Assembly (NCBI RefSeq): GCF_003003035.1
Contig: NZ_PVTS01000007.1
Span: 124,001 to 188,000 of the forward strand
Origin: Marinilabilia salmonicolor
Lineage (GTDB): Bacteria; Bacteroidota; Bacteroidia; Bacteroidales; Marinilabiliaceae
Reading direction: 5' to 3'
DNA: 64,000 nt
The translations under genes and the position numbers were made by a program. The notes beneath the pieces are model-generated. The model ran no database searches and had not been told where the DNA came from. It saw only the letters and a program-made list of their open reading frames with translations. Within the stretch, counting starts at the first letter, position 1, and each line of letters starts with the position of its first letter. This document shows, piece by piece, positions 28,301-36,091 of the stretch.

Positions 28301-28600
28301 GCTCTGGGCATTGGCACAACCATTGGAACCAGAACATGGGGGGGCATCGTGGGCATTACAGGTTCACTGCCTTTTGTGGATGGCACGGATCTTCGGATTC
28401 CACAGTTTACCTCCATTTCAATGAATGGAGATTGGATGATTGAAGGTGTTGGTGTAGAGCCTGACATTATTATAGAAAACGACCCGTGGAAAGAGTTTAA
28501 TGGAGAGGACGAGCAGTTAAATAAAGCTGTTGAGCTAATTCTGCAGAAATTAAAAGAGCGGAAACCACTACCGGAAATTCCGGAAGCACCTGTGAAGTGA
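25349..28600 (+). CDS. Tricorn-like S41 protease with beta-propeller domains
   Basis: 1083 aa with a signal peptide (cleavage near the AEEARL segment). Residues about 25-330 and 330-560 form TolB/WD40-like propellers with repeated FSPDGSKIAF, SPDSKFIVW and WSPDSKWIAF blades. A core helical domain (about 690-760), a PDZ-like domain (about 765-860) and an S41 tail-specific protease domain follow. The latter shows IDDRGNGGGN and the nucleophile segment YSASDGD, then the GTRTWGGIVG loop. A low-complexity Glu/Asp/Asn patch lies around 555-575. Tricorn-type proteases trim oligopeptides; periplasmic location is inferred from the leader. Confidence 0.9.
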   Translation: MNLKQLFLSLMMVFFLSAFMVAEEARLMRFPGISNDKIVFTYAGDLYTVDIEGGIARKITSHNGMEMFARFSPDGSKIAFTGQYDGNTEVFVVPAEGGVPKRLTFTATLGRDDVADRMGPNNIVIAWTPDSKNIVFRTRKNTFNSFKGQLYKVSVEGGMPEQLPFPEGGFSSFNADGGKLAYNRVFREFRTWKYYRGGMADEVWIHDFDTHETEAITQNDAQDIFPMWIEDEVFFISDRDRTMNLFVYNTKTETTEKLTDFTDFDIKFPSHHGSTIVFEKGGQLFSYDTRAKALNRIPVIINNDMNESREELKEVSGSIASASLSPQGERILFSARGDLFSVPAEDGITYNHTQTSGVHDRNAQYSPDGNWMGWLSDRSGEYEVWIKPANGEGDARQLTTGADTYKFSMQWSPDSKFIVWNDQNYRLMLTNVSSGNTHTLAESNYSRLGDFSWSPDSKWIAFTDGLPNQMDVIKIVNIETKTTEAITEKWYDSGYPSFSADGKYLLFTSQRDFSPVYSRTEWNHAYINTYRVYMTMLDKATPSPFAPENQDVKPLDKKEDENDENEENDEKTGKEAIVDIDFDGIRSRIVALPIDPANYYNINCVDGKVYYIRRYQNKEEGAGLFVFDLDKEKETLLGDYNYTLSADNKKMLVGKNSTWDVIDLPSFAVNIEEAVDLSNMKMHIDYKAEWQQIFDEAWRQMRDFFYVENMHGQDWKGIYDKYSSLVPYVNHRNDLNYIIGEMIGELNAGHAYVNTGDKTQPKRIQTGLLGANIEAHESGYFRIAEILDGAPWSEKMNSPLQSPGVDVSEGDYILEIDRKSTKEVDNIYQLLVGKADKTVELLVNETPGTEGAEKILVKPISDESELNYFKWVNENIRKVEEATDGKIGYIHIPDMGPNGLNKFVRFFYPQLDKQGLIIDDRGNGGGNVSPMILERLAREAYRANMRRNSTAVTPIPAQTLIGPKVALIDKYSASDGDLFAHGFKALGIGTTIGTRTWGGIVGITGSLPFVDGTDLRIPQFTSISMNGDWMIEGVGVEPDIIIENDPWKEFNGEDEQLNKAVELILQKLKERKPLPEIPEAPVK

Positions 28601-28608
28601 TTTTTTCT

Positions 28609-28640
28609 GGAGGGGGTTTTAGTTAGCCCCCTCTTTTAAA
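28609..28640 (+). terminator. Terminator of the tricorn-like protease gene
   Basis: GAGGGGG pairs with CCCCCTC around TTTTAGTTAG, followed by TTTT, 9 bp after the stop codon. Confidence 0.75.
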
Positions 28641-28745
28641 AAAAAATCACAGAAAAATTCAACCCTTAATCTTTTGTAAATCTTAAAATTGCCCGTTTTT
28701 CGGGTGTTTGAGTCGGATAAATAACCATTTTTTTTGCTGTGACAA

Positions 28746-28778
28746 TTTGCACAGGAAACAATATTTTCCCTATATTTG
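28746..28778 (+). promoter_or_regulatory. tRNA-Arg promoter
   Basis: TTTG (28746-28749), 21 bases, then TATATTTG (28771-28778). The predicted start is about 32 nt before the mature tRNA. Confidence 0.65.
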
Positions 28779-28816
28779 CACCGCGTTTGAGAGAAACAAC
28801 TACTCAAAACAGCAAC

Positions 28817-28890
28817 GATTCCGTAGCTTAATTGGATAGAGCACCTGGTTACGGCCCAGGAGGTTGGGGGTTCGAGTCCCTTCGGGATCA
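28817..28890 (+). tRNA. tRNA-Arg (ACG)
   Basis: A 74-nt cloverleaf: acceptor GATTCCG/CGGGATC with one G-T pair, D arm containing AGCTTAATTGGATAGAGC, anticodon arm CCTGG-TTACGGC-CCAGG giving ACG (A34 normally becomes inosine to read CGN codons), T arm GGGGGTTCGAGTCCC, discriminator A. CCA not encoded. Confidence 0.95.
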
Positions 28891-28896
28891 CAGAGT

Positions 28897-28931
28897 AAAG
28901 CCGCAATTCTGAATAAGAGTTGCGGTTTTGT
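28897..28931 (+). terminator. tRNA-Arg terminator
   Basis: AAGCCGCAATTC pairs with GAGTTGCGGTTTT (one mismatch) around TGAATAA, directly downstream of the tRNA. Confidence 0.75.
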
Positions 28932-29185
28932 TATTTATAATAAGTTTGCCAGATAATCATTGGTGTCCGATTAATAAATCGAGATTGCGACCGAAAGGAA
29001 TGCGGAGGGAAACAATTTTAAAACAGTACTATTTCAGGATAATATAGTGTGAAAAAATATGATTTTTATCAGAATGACAATTTTCATAAGTAAAAAGATA
29101 TCTTAAAAAACATTGATTTTTAGACATTTAACTGTAAAACAAAAAGCTTCTGCATCGACAAAAATAAAATGGAATAATATTTCTA

Positions 29186-29277
29186 TTGACAAATAAAATC
29201 CTTTGTATTAATTTAGTCGTGGGTTAGGGTTAAGGTTTGAAAGGTCTGTCGGAATGCCGACAGGCCTTTCTCTTTTT
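29186..29277 (+). ncRNA. Candidate ~60-nt small RNA with its own promoter and terminator
   Basis: A promoter-like pair (TTG at 29186-29188, 20 bases, TAATTTAG at 29209-29216, one mismatch to TAnnTTTG) is followed after about 22 bp by a strong terminator: GAAAGGTCTGTCGG and CCGACAGGCCTTTC (one G-U pair) around AATG, then TCTTTTT. No reading frame lies between them. The would-be transcript starts with a short purine-rich GGGTTAGGGTTAAGG stretch. It could equally be a remnant of a lost gene's leader. Confidence 0.4.
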
Positions 29278-29526
29278 AAGAATCAGCCATTTATCTGAAG
29301 CTCATCCACGGTTTCTTATTGGCTCGATTGTTTGCAAGCTATAACGATTATATTGGTTAGGTTGCTTGTAAGCTTTATGAGATCTGCAAAAAAACGATGC
29401 AGAGAGCCACATACCGGTTTATTTTTACAGTAACAAGATCTTTTTTATGTGCCTGATGCGGGTTAAAAATATCTTCAACGACGGTCACTTTTATTAAAAA
29501 TCCAACATCAATAGCATTTCCATAAA

Positions 29527-29554
29527 AGTTCGAACTTCTTTATTCTTATTTTTG
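29527..29554 (+). promoter_or_regulatory. LysR gene promoter with overlapping palindrome
   Basis: TATTTTTG (29547-29554) is an exact -7 box, 29 bp before the ATG. The 12-bp perfect palindrome AAGTTCGAACTT (29527-29538) overlaps the expected -33 position and could be an autoregulatory operator. Confidence 0.5.
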
Positions 29555-29582
29555 CTTTGAAAGAATCAAGAAAAACACAAAG

Positions 29583-30470
29583 ATGGATTTTAGAGACACA
29601 GTCTTCATATCAGTTGCCGAGCACCTCAGTTTTTCCAAAGCAGCAGGAGATCTGAACATCAGTCAACCTGCCGTCACCCGCCATATTAAAGAATTGGAGG
29701 AACGCTACCACACCAATCTGTTTGAACGTAAAGGCAATAAAATATACCTTACAAAAGCCGGCGAAAGCGTTTACAATGCCTTTAAGCAGATTGCCGCTCA
29801 GTACCGTGAACTGGACTTTGACATTGGACAAATGCAAAATTCCATAATTGGGGAATTTAATATAGGCGCAAGTTCCACCATTTCCCAATATGTTATTCCA
29901 CGTATTATTGCTTCCTTCCATAAAAGATACCCCAAAATTCAGATCTTTCTCAGAAATGGAAATTCTTTTGAAATGGAACAGGCCTTGCAGGAAAATCAAG
30001 TGGATATGGCTTTGGTGGAAAACTGTTCTTCACAGCCGGGGATTCGATACAAAAATTTCATGGATGATGAGTTGATTGTTGTAACCGGTGCCAACAGTGT
30101 TTATGCAAAACGTGAAGAGCTTAGAAAAGATGAGTTGATTAAAACACCCATTGTTTTGCGCGAACAAGGGTCGGGAACACTTGAAGTTATTAAAGAAGCG
30201 CTGAAACGACAGAAAATTGAATTTGAAAGGTTGAATACTTTGATTCATCTTGGAAGTACTGAATCTATAAAAAATTTTCTTTCCGATTTTGACGGGCTGG
30301 CCATCGTGTCTGAAAAAACTGTTACCACCGAATTATATCTTAAGACGCTTGTTAAGCTAAAAGTTACAGGCTTTACCATTCCACGGAAATTCAGGATGGC
30401 ATTCAGGTATGGTCACAAAAGCCGACAGGTTGAATTATTCGAAAACTTCCTGCAAGGCTATAATTTTTAG
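29583..30470 (+). CDS. LysR-family transcriptional regulator (YeiE/CysB-like context)
   Basis: 295 aa, the normal LysR length. The winged helix-turn-helix is in residues 1-60 (FSKAAGDLNISQPAVTRHIK) followed by the linker helix, then the effector-binding fold (about 88-295) with GEFNIGASSTISQYVIP and VDMALVE. The next genes are a YeiH-type exporter and a TauE/SafE permease, so it probably senses a sulfur metabolite or related anion, as YeiE does next to yeiH in enterobacteria. The effector is inference. Confidence 0.9.
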   Translation: MDFRDTVFISVAEHLSFSKAAGDLNISQPAVTRHIKELEERYHTNLFERKGNKIYLTKAGESVYNAFKQIAAQYRELDFDIGQMQNSIIGEFNIGASSTISQYVIPRIIASFHKRYPKIQIFLRNGNSFEMEQALQENQVDMALVENCSSQPGIRYKNFMDDELIVVTGANSVYAKREELRKDELIKTPIVLREQGSGTLEVIKEALKRQKIEFERLNTLIHLGSTESIKNFLSDFDGLAIVSEKTVTTELYLKTLVKLKVTGFTIPRKFRMAFRYGHKSRQVELFENFLQGYNF

Positions 30471-30493
30471 TTATCAAGAATAAACAATTAGTA

Positions 30494-30525
30494 TTTGCTA
30501 TTGCTATTAAACGCCACTATTTTTG
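30494..30525 (+). promoter_or_regulatory. Promoter of the YeiH-TauE unit
   Basis: TTTG (30494-30497), 20 bases, TATTTTTG (30518-30525). The start point would be about 30532, only a few bases before ATG 30537, so the mRNA is nearly leaderless. This argues against the in-frame TTG at 30495 as the start codon. Confidence 0.7.
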
Positions 30526-30536
30526 TAATCAAAAAC

Positions 30537-31502
30537 ATGGGTATGCAACCAGCAAATGCAATTACTGATTTTGATTATGAGAATGTAAAGGAAAAAATTT
30601 CTGCCAAACTATACCCGGCATTAATTGGTCTTTGTCTTCTGCCATTTGTATCTCCGGCAGTGGCACTTTCCACCGGAATTATTCTTTCCCTGGCCGGATT
30701 CAGACATCAGAACAGCAGCAAATATACTTCTTTAATTCTTCAGACGTCTATCGTACTGCTGGGATTCGGGATGGAACTTGATGAAGTGATTGCTGTATCA
30801 AAAAGTGGGTTTTCATTAACCATGATATCTGTTACTATCGTTATGATTACAGGTATTTTATTAGGAAAACTTTTTAAAGCAAATAAAAACACAGCTCTGT
30901 TGATTGCCACAGGAACAGCAATTTGCGGAGGGAGTGCCATTGCAGCTGTTGCGCCCATCATAAAAAGTAAAGATCATGAGAATTCCTTCGCCCTAATCGT
31001 GGTTTTTGTGCTCAATGCTGCCGCGTTGCTGATATTCCCCTTTATCGGACATCAGTTGCACCTCAGTCAGGAAGTTTTTGGAAATTGGGCAGCCATAGCC
31101 ATACATGACACAAGCTCGGTTGTGGGGGCAGGTGCGCTTTACGGGCCGGAAGCATTAAAAACAGCTACCACGGTAAAACTCATCAGAGCTTTATGGATCA
31201 TACCCCTGTCCCTTGTAATGGCACTGTTTATCAAGGGGAATAACAAAAAGTCCATCCGATTTCCGTGGTTTATTCTCTTATTTGTACTGAGCATCCTTTT
31301 TGCCAATTTATTTCCTCAGTTACAAACCAGTTATGCTCACTTTAGCTGGCTTGGACAAAGAGGCCTGGTGGTGGCTTTATTTCTGATTGGATCAAACATC
31401 ACCTTCGCCCAAATAAAACAATCCGGATTAAAGAGTTTTTCATTGGGAATAACCCTTTGGGCTATTACTGCCGTTGGTTCATTAATCTTTTTAATGCAAT
31501 AA
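30537..31502 (+). CDS. YeiH/PSE-family putative sulfate exporter
   Basis: 321 aa from ATG 30537 (MGMQPA; a second ATG is at 30543). About ten membrane helices. The family signatures LLGFGMELDEV, TGTAICGGSAIAAVAPI and the HDTSSVVGAG loop are clear. UPF0324/YeiH proteins are associated with sulfite, sulfate or sulfonate metabolism and are often regulated by an adjacent LysR protein, as here. The TauE-type gene starts 3 bp after the stop. Confidence 0.88.
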   Translation: MGMQPANAITDFDYENVKEKISAKLYPALIGLCLLPFVSPAVALSTGIILSLAGFRHQNSSKYTSLILQTSIVLLGFGMELDEVIAVSKSGFSLTMISVTIVMITGILLGKLFKANKNTALLIATGTAICGGSAIAAVAPIIKSKDHENSFALIVVFVLNAAALLIFPFIGHQLHLSQEVFGNWAAIAIHDTSSVVGAGALYGPEALKTATTVKLIRALWIIPLSLVMALFIKGNNKKSIRFPWFILLFVLSILFANLFPQLQTSYAHFSWLGQRGLVVALFLIGSNITFAQIKQSGLKSFSLGITLWAITAVGSLIFLMQ

Positions 31503-31505
31503 GTT

Positions 31506-32228
31506 ATGCCTGATATTTGGATTTTTCTGGTTATTATTTTTTCAAGTCTTATCAAAGGAATCACAGGGTTTGGGTTTGCTTTATTTTCTTTCCCGCTGCT
31601 GTTAATATGGTATTCCCCCAAGGAGATTATTCCTGTCCTGATGATCTGTAATCTGATAGCCTCCGTATTAATTGTCATTCAGAAGAAAGAACAAAAGTTG
31701 TTGGACAGAAATGCCTATTCTCTGATTGGAGCCGGAGGACTGTTTACCGTTGCAGGTGTTATAGCCCTGAGTGCCTCTACCGGACATTTGTTGGTAAAAT
31801 TATCCGGAGCCCTTTTTATTGCGCTAACCATCTACTCTATGGTTAGCCGAAAAAAGGCCACTACCCTGCCCTCCCGTCACTATCTTTTTGCCGGTGCTTT
31901 TATCGGATTCTTAACCGGGGCAGTATCGGTAAGCGGGCCTCCTCTGGCACTCTTTCTTAACAGAGCAAAAACGGGCAACCGAAAATTCAGAGAGATATTT
32001 GCTGCGTTTAGTGTGGTAACTGCTGTTATTGCCATCATCGGATATTATCAGGCAGGAATGATAACTGCAGAGACCGTTAGAACCTCATTGCTGTTTACTC
32101 CCATTTTACTTACGGGTACTGTGGTGGGAAAAAAGTTGAATACCAAAATGTCTTTCAGGAGCTTTCAAAGCACAAACATTATTCTTACCCTAATAGCGAG
32201 CCTTTTGTTGGTGGCAAATCCTGCATAA
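31506..32228 (+). CDS. TauE/SafE-family anion (sulfite/sulfonate) permease
   Basis: 240 aa with about eight membrane helices in two similar halves; the N-terminal half begins SSLIKGITGFGFALFSFPLL and the second half has AGAFIGFLTGAVSVSGPPLA, the classic TauE/SafE motifs. It probably exports sulfite, sulfoacetate or a similar anion. It starts 3 bp after the YeiH-type gene, so they are co-transcribed and likely serve the same substrate class. Confidence 0.9.
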   Translation: MPDIWIFLVIIFSSLIKGITGFGFALFSFPLLLIWYSPKEIIPVLMICNLIASVLIVIQKKEQKLLDRNAYSLIGAGGLFTVAGVIALSASTGHLLVKLSGALFIALTIYSMVSRKKATTLPSRHYLFAGAFIGFLTGAVSVSGPPLALFLNRAKTGNRKFREIFAAFSVVTAVIAIIGYYQAGMITAETVRTSLLFTPILLTGTVVGKKLNTKMSFRSFQSTNIILTLIASLLLVANPA

Positions 32229-32271
32229 ATTGAATATTCCAGGCTTCTTTGATAGCTGAATAAAGAAACAA

Positions 32272-32303
32272 TTTCCACAGAGTCCCTGTTTTTATTATTT
32301 TTG
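32272..32303 (+). promoter_or_regulatory. Promoter of the C69 peptidase
   Basis: TTTC, 20 bases, then TATTTTTG (32296-32303), 40 bp before the start codon. Confidence 0.6.
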
Positions 32304-32342
32304 TAATCCCTGCCTGAAAAAACCGTAAAAAAATACAATCAT

Positions 32343-34010
32343 ATGAGAAAAGCACTGAATTCTGTGGGAGCAATGGCTCTTATAGCATTAATGGTATTGG
32401 GTGTAAATAGAGCCAATGCCTGTACCAATGTTTTAGTTACAAAAAATGCTTCGGCGGATGGGTCAACGATGATCTCCTATGCTGCCGACTCGCATGTTTT
32501 ATTCGGAGAATTGTACTTCTGGCCGGCCGAAAATCATCCGGACAACGCCATGTTGGACATTTACGAATGGGACACAGGCAAATATCTTGGTGAAATAAAA
32601 CAGGCTCCCCACACCTACAGGGTTGTCGGAAATATGAACGAGAATCAGGTTTCCATAGCCGAAACAACATTTGGCGGTCGCTCGGAATTACGTGACACAA
32701 CCGGAATAATGGATTACGGAAGTTTGATTTATGTTGCATTGCAAAGAGCTGAAACAGCCCGTGATGCCATCAATATCATGACCTCTCTGGTGGAAGAATA
32801 TGGATATTACAGTTCAGGAGAAAGTTTTTCAATTGCAGATCCTGATGAAGTATGGATTATGGAGATGATCAGCAAAGGGCCCAATAATAAAGGAGCCGTT
32901 TGGGTAGCACGCAAGGTACCTGACGGGTACATTTCAGCTCATGCCAACCAGGCGCGCATTACCACCTTCCCCCTCAATGATGAGGAAAACTGCATCTACT
33001 CAAAAGATGTTATTTCTTTTGCCCGTGAAAAAGGATATTTCGATGGTAAAAACAAAGATTTTAGTTTTGCAGATACCTATGCCCCACTTGATTACAGTGC
33101 CATTCGTTTCTGTGAGGCAAGGGTATGGAGTGCTTTCCGCCAGGTAAATCAGGAAGATGCAGACAAATATGAGGACTTTATCATGGGTGAATCAGATGAG
33201 CGCATGCCATTGTTTTTTAAGCCCCAAAATAAAGTCAGTGCCCGTGATGTGATGAATATTATGCGTGATCATTTTGAAGGAACGGCTCTGGATATGACCA
33301 AGGATGCAGGAGCCGGTGCATACAAAGTTCCTTATCGCTGGCGTCCGCTTACCTGGGAGGTTGATGGAGAGGAATACCTGAATGAGCGTGCCATTGCTAC
33401 ACAGCAAACAGGATTTTCTTTTGTTGCCCAGATGCGTAACTGGCTACACGACCCTGTTGGCGGAATTCTTTGGTTTGGTGTGGATGATGCTGATGCATCT
33501 GTTTATGTTCCCATGTATGCAGGAATTCAAAGTGCCCCCCACGAATTTGCCGTAGGTAATGGCAATATGCTCGAGTTTTCCTGGGATGCTGCCTTTTGGG
33601 TGTTCAACTGGGTCTCTAACATGTCGTACAGCCGATATAGCTACATGATTGAGGACATCAGAAAAGTCCAAAAAGAACTGGAAGACAAATTTGAACAAAT
33701 GCAACCGGCGATCGACAACACTGCCAGCACTCTTTATGAGCAGAATCCGAAACTTGCAGAACAATTCCTGACCGACTACACCCACAATCAGGCCCGTATC
33801 ACCGTTGAAAAATGGCAGAAACTGGGGCAATTTTTGATGATAAAATATCTGGATGGTAATATTCATCCCGAAAAGGATGGTGAGTTTTTGAAAAACGAAT
33901 ATGGAAACCCCCACTCCCCCGAATATCCCGGGTATGATAAAGAATACTACCGAAATGTAGTGAAAGATACCGGCGATAAACTCAAAATGAAAGAGATGCC
34001 GCAGGATTAA
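32343..34010 (+). CDS. C69-family (PepD-type) dipeptidase
   Basis: 555 aa. A signal peptide ends directly before the catalytic cysteine (C27 in NACTNVLVTK), which becomes the N-terminal nucleophile, as expected for Ntn-type C69 hydrolases. Family features GSTMISYAADSH, NENQVSIAETTFGG and WIMEMI are present. The last ~100 residues are helical (coiled-coil-like). It likely cleaves dipeptides in the periplasm or outside the cell. Monocistronic, with its own promoter. Confidence 0.92.
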   Translation: MRKALNSVGAMALIALMVLGVNRANACTNVLVTKNASADGSTMISYAADSHVLFGELYFWPAENHPDNAMLDIYEWDTGKYLGEIKQAPHTYRVVGNMNENQVSIAETTFGGRSELRDTTGIMDYGSLIYVALQRAETARDAINIMTSLVEEYGYYSSGESFSIADPDEVWIMEMISKGPNNKGAVWVARKVPDGYISAHANQARITTFPLNDEENCIYSKDVISFAREKGYFDGKNKDFSFADTYAPLDYSAIRFCEARVWSAFRQVNQEDADKYEDFIMGESDERMPLFFKPQNKVSARDVMNIMRDHFEGTALDMTKDAGAGAYKVPYRWRPLTWEVDGEEYLNERAIATQQTGFSFVAQMRNWLHDPVGGILWFGVDDADASVYVPMYAGIQSAPHEFAVGNGNMLEFSWDAAFWVFNWVSNMSYSRYSYMIEDIRKVQKELEDKFEQMQPAIDNTASTLYEQNPKLAEQFLTDYTHNQARITVEKWQKLGQFLMIKYLDGNIHPEKDGEFLKNEYGNPHSPEYPGYDKEYYRNVVKDTGDKLKMKEMPQD

Positions 34011-34104
34011 TCAACCGTTTTTCAGCTTACCCCCAAGGTCAGCGCCAACAACCCCTACAGCTCTGTTAAAATATTGCTCTGAACGGGGTAAATACTTTAT
34101 TAGA

Positions 34105-34137
34105 AGAGGCAATGTTCGAAAGCATTGCCTTTTTCTT
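34105..34137 (+). terminator. Terminator between the C69 peptidase and thiL
   Basis: GGCAATG and CATTGCC around TTCGAAAG, followed by TTTTT. About 95 bp after the peptidase stop. Confidence 0.75.
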
Positions 34138-34181
34138 TATCAAAAAAGTTATATTCACGGTCGCGAAAGAAAAAGAAAGTT

Positions 34182-35189
34182 ATGAAGCTATCAGAAATAG
34201 GAGAATTTGGATTTATAGACAGATTTTCAGGAAAGTTTTCCGCCCTCAACAAAAATGAAGAATACGGGATTGGAGATGATTGTGCCATTATGCCATTGGA
34301 TGATCAGTACAACCAGATTGTTACTACGGACCTGCTAATTGAGGACATCCACTTTTTGCGCTCTGCCATTACTCCTTTTGATTTGGGGTACAAAGCCCTT
34401 GCAGTAAATCTTAGTGATATTGCGGCAATGGGAGGCACTCCCTCAGCTTCTTTTCTTTCCATTGCCCTGCCTGCAGACACTGAGGTGGAATATATGGATC
34501 AGGTTATGGAAGGGTACCGAAGTCTCAGTGAAAAATACCGGGTTCCGCTATTGGGGGGCGACACTACCAAATCGCCGGACAAGATCGTTATTAATGTTTG
34601 TGTTACCGGAAAAGTTCTTAAAGGAAAAGCAAAACTTCGCTCTTCAGCAATGACGGGTGATTATATTTGTGTTAGCGGCCCTTTGGGCGACTCTGCAGCA
34701 GGATTGAATATGTTGCTTAACAACATAAATCCTGATAATCAGACAAAAAATCTTATTTCATGGCACAACCGACCCGAACCTGCCATCACGGAAGGACTTT
34801 GGCTGGGTCGCCAGGAAGGCGTAAATGCCATGATGGACATTTCTGATGGCATTGCCTCCGACTTGAAGCACATTCTGACCAGATCCGGAAAAGGAGCCGT
34901 CATTCATCTGGAGAACATTCCACTTAGCGAAGCACTCAGGGCAACTTCAAGAAACAATACCATTGATGTTCTAAAATTTGCCCTTTCGGGAGGAGAAGAT
35001 TATCGCCTGCTTTTTACCGTCCAAAGTCAGGATTTCGAGAAAATAAAGAAAGATTACAATAAGCATTTTCAGACTCCGCTCACATGCATTGGTAAAATAA
35101 CAGAAGAAAACCCTGGAGAAATCATGTGGATGCAGGAAAACCGGCCATTTGTTTTTCAAAAGGGAGGATTCAATCATTTTTCACAATAG
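34182..35189 (+). CDS. thiL: Thiamine-monophosphate kinase
   Basis: 335 aa from ATG 34182 (MKLSEIGEFGFI); an upstream in-frame ATG at 34125 lies within the terminator and would add basic residues foreign to ThiL. The AIR-synthase fold shows GIGDDCAIM, TTDLLIEDIHF, LAVNLSDIAAMGG, LLGGDTTKS, MDISDGIASD and SGGEDYRLLF. It makes thiamine diphosphate from thiamine monophosphate with ATP. It is about 26 kb from the thiM-tenA operon, which lacks a kinase for this final step. Confidence 0.95.
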   Translation: MKLSEIGEFGFIDRFSGKFSALNKNEEYGIGDDCAIMPLDDQYNQIVTTDLLIEDIHFLRSAITPFDLGYKALAVNLSDIAAMGGTPSASFLSIALPADTEVEYMDQVMEGYRSLSEKYRVPLLGGDTTKSPDKIVINVCVTGKVLKGKAKLRSSAMTGDYICVSGPLGDSAAGLNMLLNNINPDNQTKNLISWHNRPEPAITEGLWLGRQEGVNAMMDISDGIASDLKHILTRSGKGAVIHLENIPLSEALRATSRNNTIDVLKFALSGGEDYRLLFTVQSQDFEKIKKDYNKHFQTPLTCIGKITEENPGEIMWMQENRPFVFQKGGFNHFSQ

Positions 35190-35195
35190 GGCAAC

Positions 35196-35837
35196 TCAAA
35201 CATAAAAATATTCCCGAATCACCCAGAAGAGAAAAGCAGCCACTACAAGTACAATAATTGCCAATCCGGCAATTTTGTTAATCCAAAAGAGTCGTCTCAG
35301 GTTTATTTTACTCCTGAAAAGGCCAACCACCGAAGTAAGGAGTGTCCACCAAACAGCAGCTCCCATAAACACCCCTGAAATAATTATCAGGTGACCAATC
35401 AGTCCATATTCTGATTTGAGCACCCTGAATCCGGCAAAAAAAGCAATAAAAAGAAATATCGCCAATGGATTGCTTAGCGTCAGCAAAAAAGTAGATACAA
35501 AATCACTAACAAGGCTGTGCTTACCTGCCTTTTGCTTCCTTAACTGTGTCACAGGATTAGTCCTGAAGATTTTAACACCAAGTCCGGTTAAAACAATAAC
35601 GCCCCCAAGTTGAATCCACAAAATCTGAGCTTCAATAAAAGTAACGATATACGATAAACTAAATCCGGCTATTATGGCATAAATGGTATCCGACATTGCG
35701 GCACCAAAACCAGACAAAAGCCCTGAGGTTCTTCCATTTTGCAAGGTTCGTTGAACAATTAAAACTCCTATCGGCCCCAGGGGTAAAGAAGCAGAAAAAC
35801 CAACCAGCATTCCGTCCAAAAGTGTGCTCCAATACAT
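35196..35837 (-). CDS. LysE/RhtB-family translocator
   Basis: 213 aa with about six membrane helices. The N-terminal FSASLPLGPIGVLIVQRTLQ signature and the LTLSNPLAIFLFIAFFA segment are characteristic of amino-acid (Lys/Thr/homoserine) exporters. The exported amino acid cannot be deduced. Convergent with thiL, with 6 bp between stops. Confidence 0.88.
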   Translation of the reverse strand: MYWSTLLDGMLVGFSASLPLGPIGVLIVQRTLQNGRTSGLLSGFGAAMSDTIYAIIAGFSLSYIVTFIEAQILWIQLGGVIVLTGLGVKIFRTNPVTQLRKQKAGKHSLVSDFVSTFLLTLSNPLAIFLFIAFFAGFRVLKSEYGLIGHLIIISGVFMGAAVWWTLLTSVVGLFRSKINLRRLFWINKIAGLAIIVLVVAAFLFWVIREYFYV

Positions 35838-35993
35838 TAATTAGCATTTTTTGTGGCTACAAAGATTGAAAAATACTGTAAAACAAGCTGTATTTTTCCT
35901 CATGTTTTTATTATCAATTCCTTAACTTTGATTGAACAATGACACCCGACTATATAATCAGTGAATTGATACTCTGGCAAATAAGTTGTTTTG

Positions 35994-36021
35994 TTAACAC
36001 AAATTTAACATAGACTTAACG
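35994..36021 (+). promoter_or_regulatory. Pho-box-like triple direct repeat upstream of the phosphate module
   Basis: TTAACA (35994-35999), TTAACA (36005-36010) and TTAACG (36016-36021) are separated by exactly 5 bp, so they recur every 11 bp on one DNA face. This is the format of PhoP-type response-regulator sites (TTAACA repeats, as known in Bacillus). It lies about 70 bp before the PiT start codon. Confidence 0.6.
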
Positions 36022-36052
36022 AGGGCAAAACATCGCCGGAAATATTAGCAAT

Positions 36053-36060
36053 TATGTTTG
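36053..36060 (+). promoter_or_regulatory. -7 box of the PiT promoter
   Basis: TATGTTTG is an exact TAnnTTTG match, 31 bp upstream of the ATG. There is no TTTG at -33; instead the triple TTAACA site ends 31 bp upstream, as expected for an activator-dependent promoter. Confidence 0.55.
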
Positions 36061-36091
36061 CACCCGTAAAAAATAAACTATTCTTCAACAA

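Larger units (their letters stand above)
28935..29582. other. Long gene-free stretch between tRNA-Arg and the LysR gene
   Basis: AT-rich, no credible protein gene on either strand. It contains the candidate short RNA unit at 29186-29277 and, near the end, the LysR promoter and palindrome. Confidence 0.6.

Noticed and set aside
28619-28906. A 95-codon frame on the minus strand
   Set aside because: It covers the tRNA-Arg gene, its promoter and the preceding terminator in antisense; this is a common artefact of tRNA genes.
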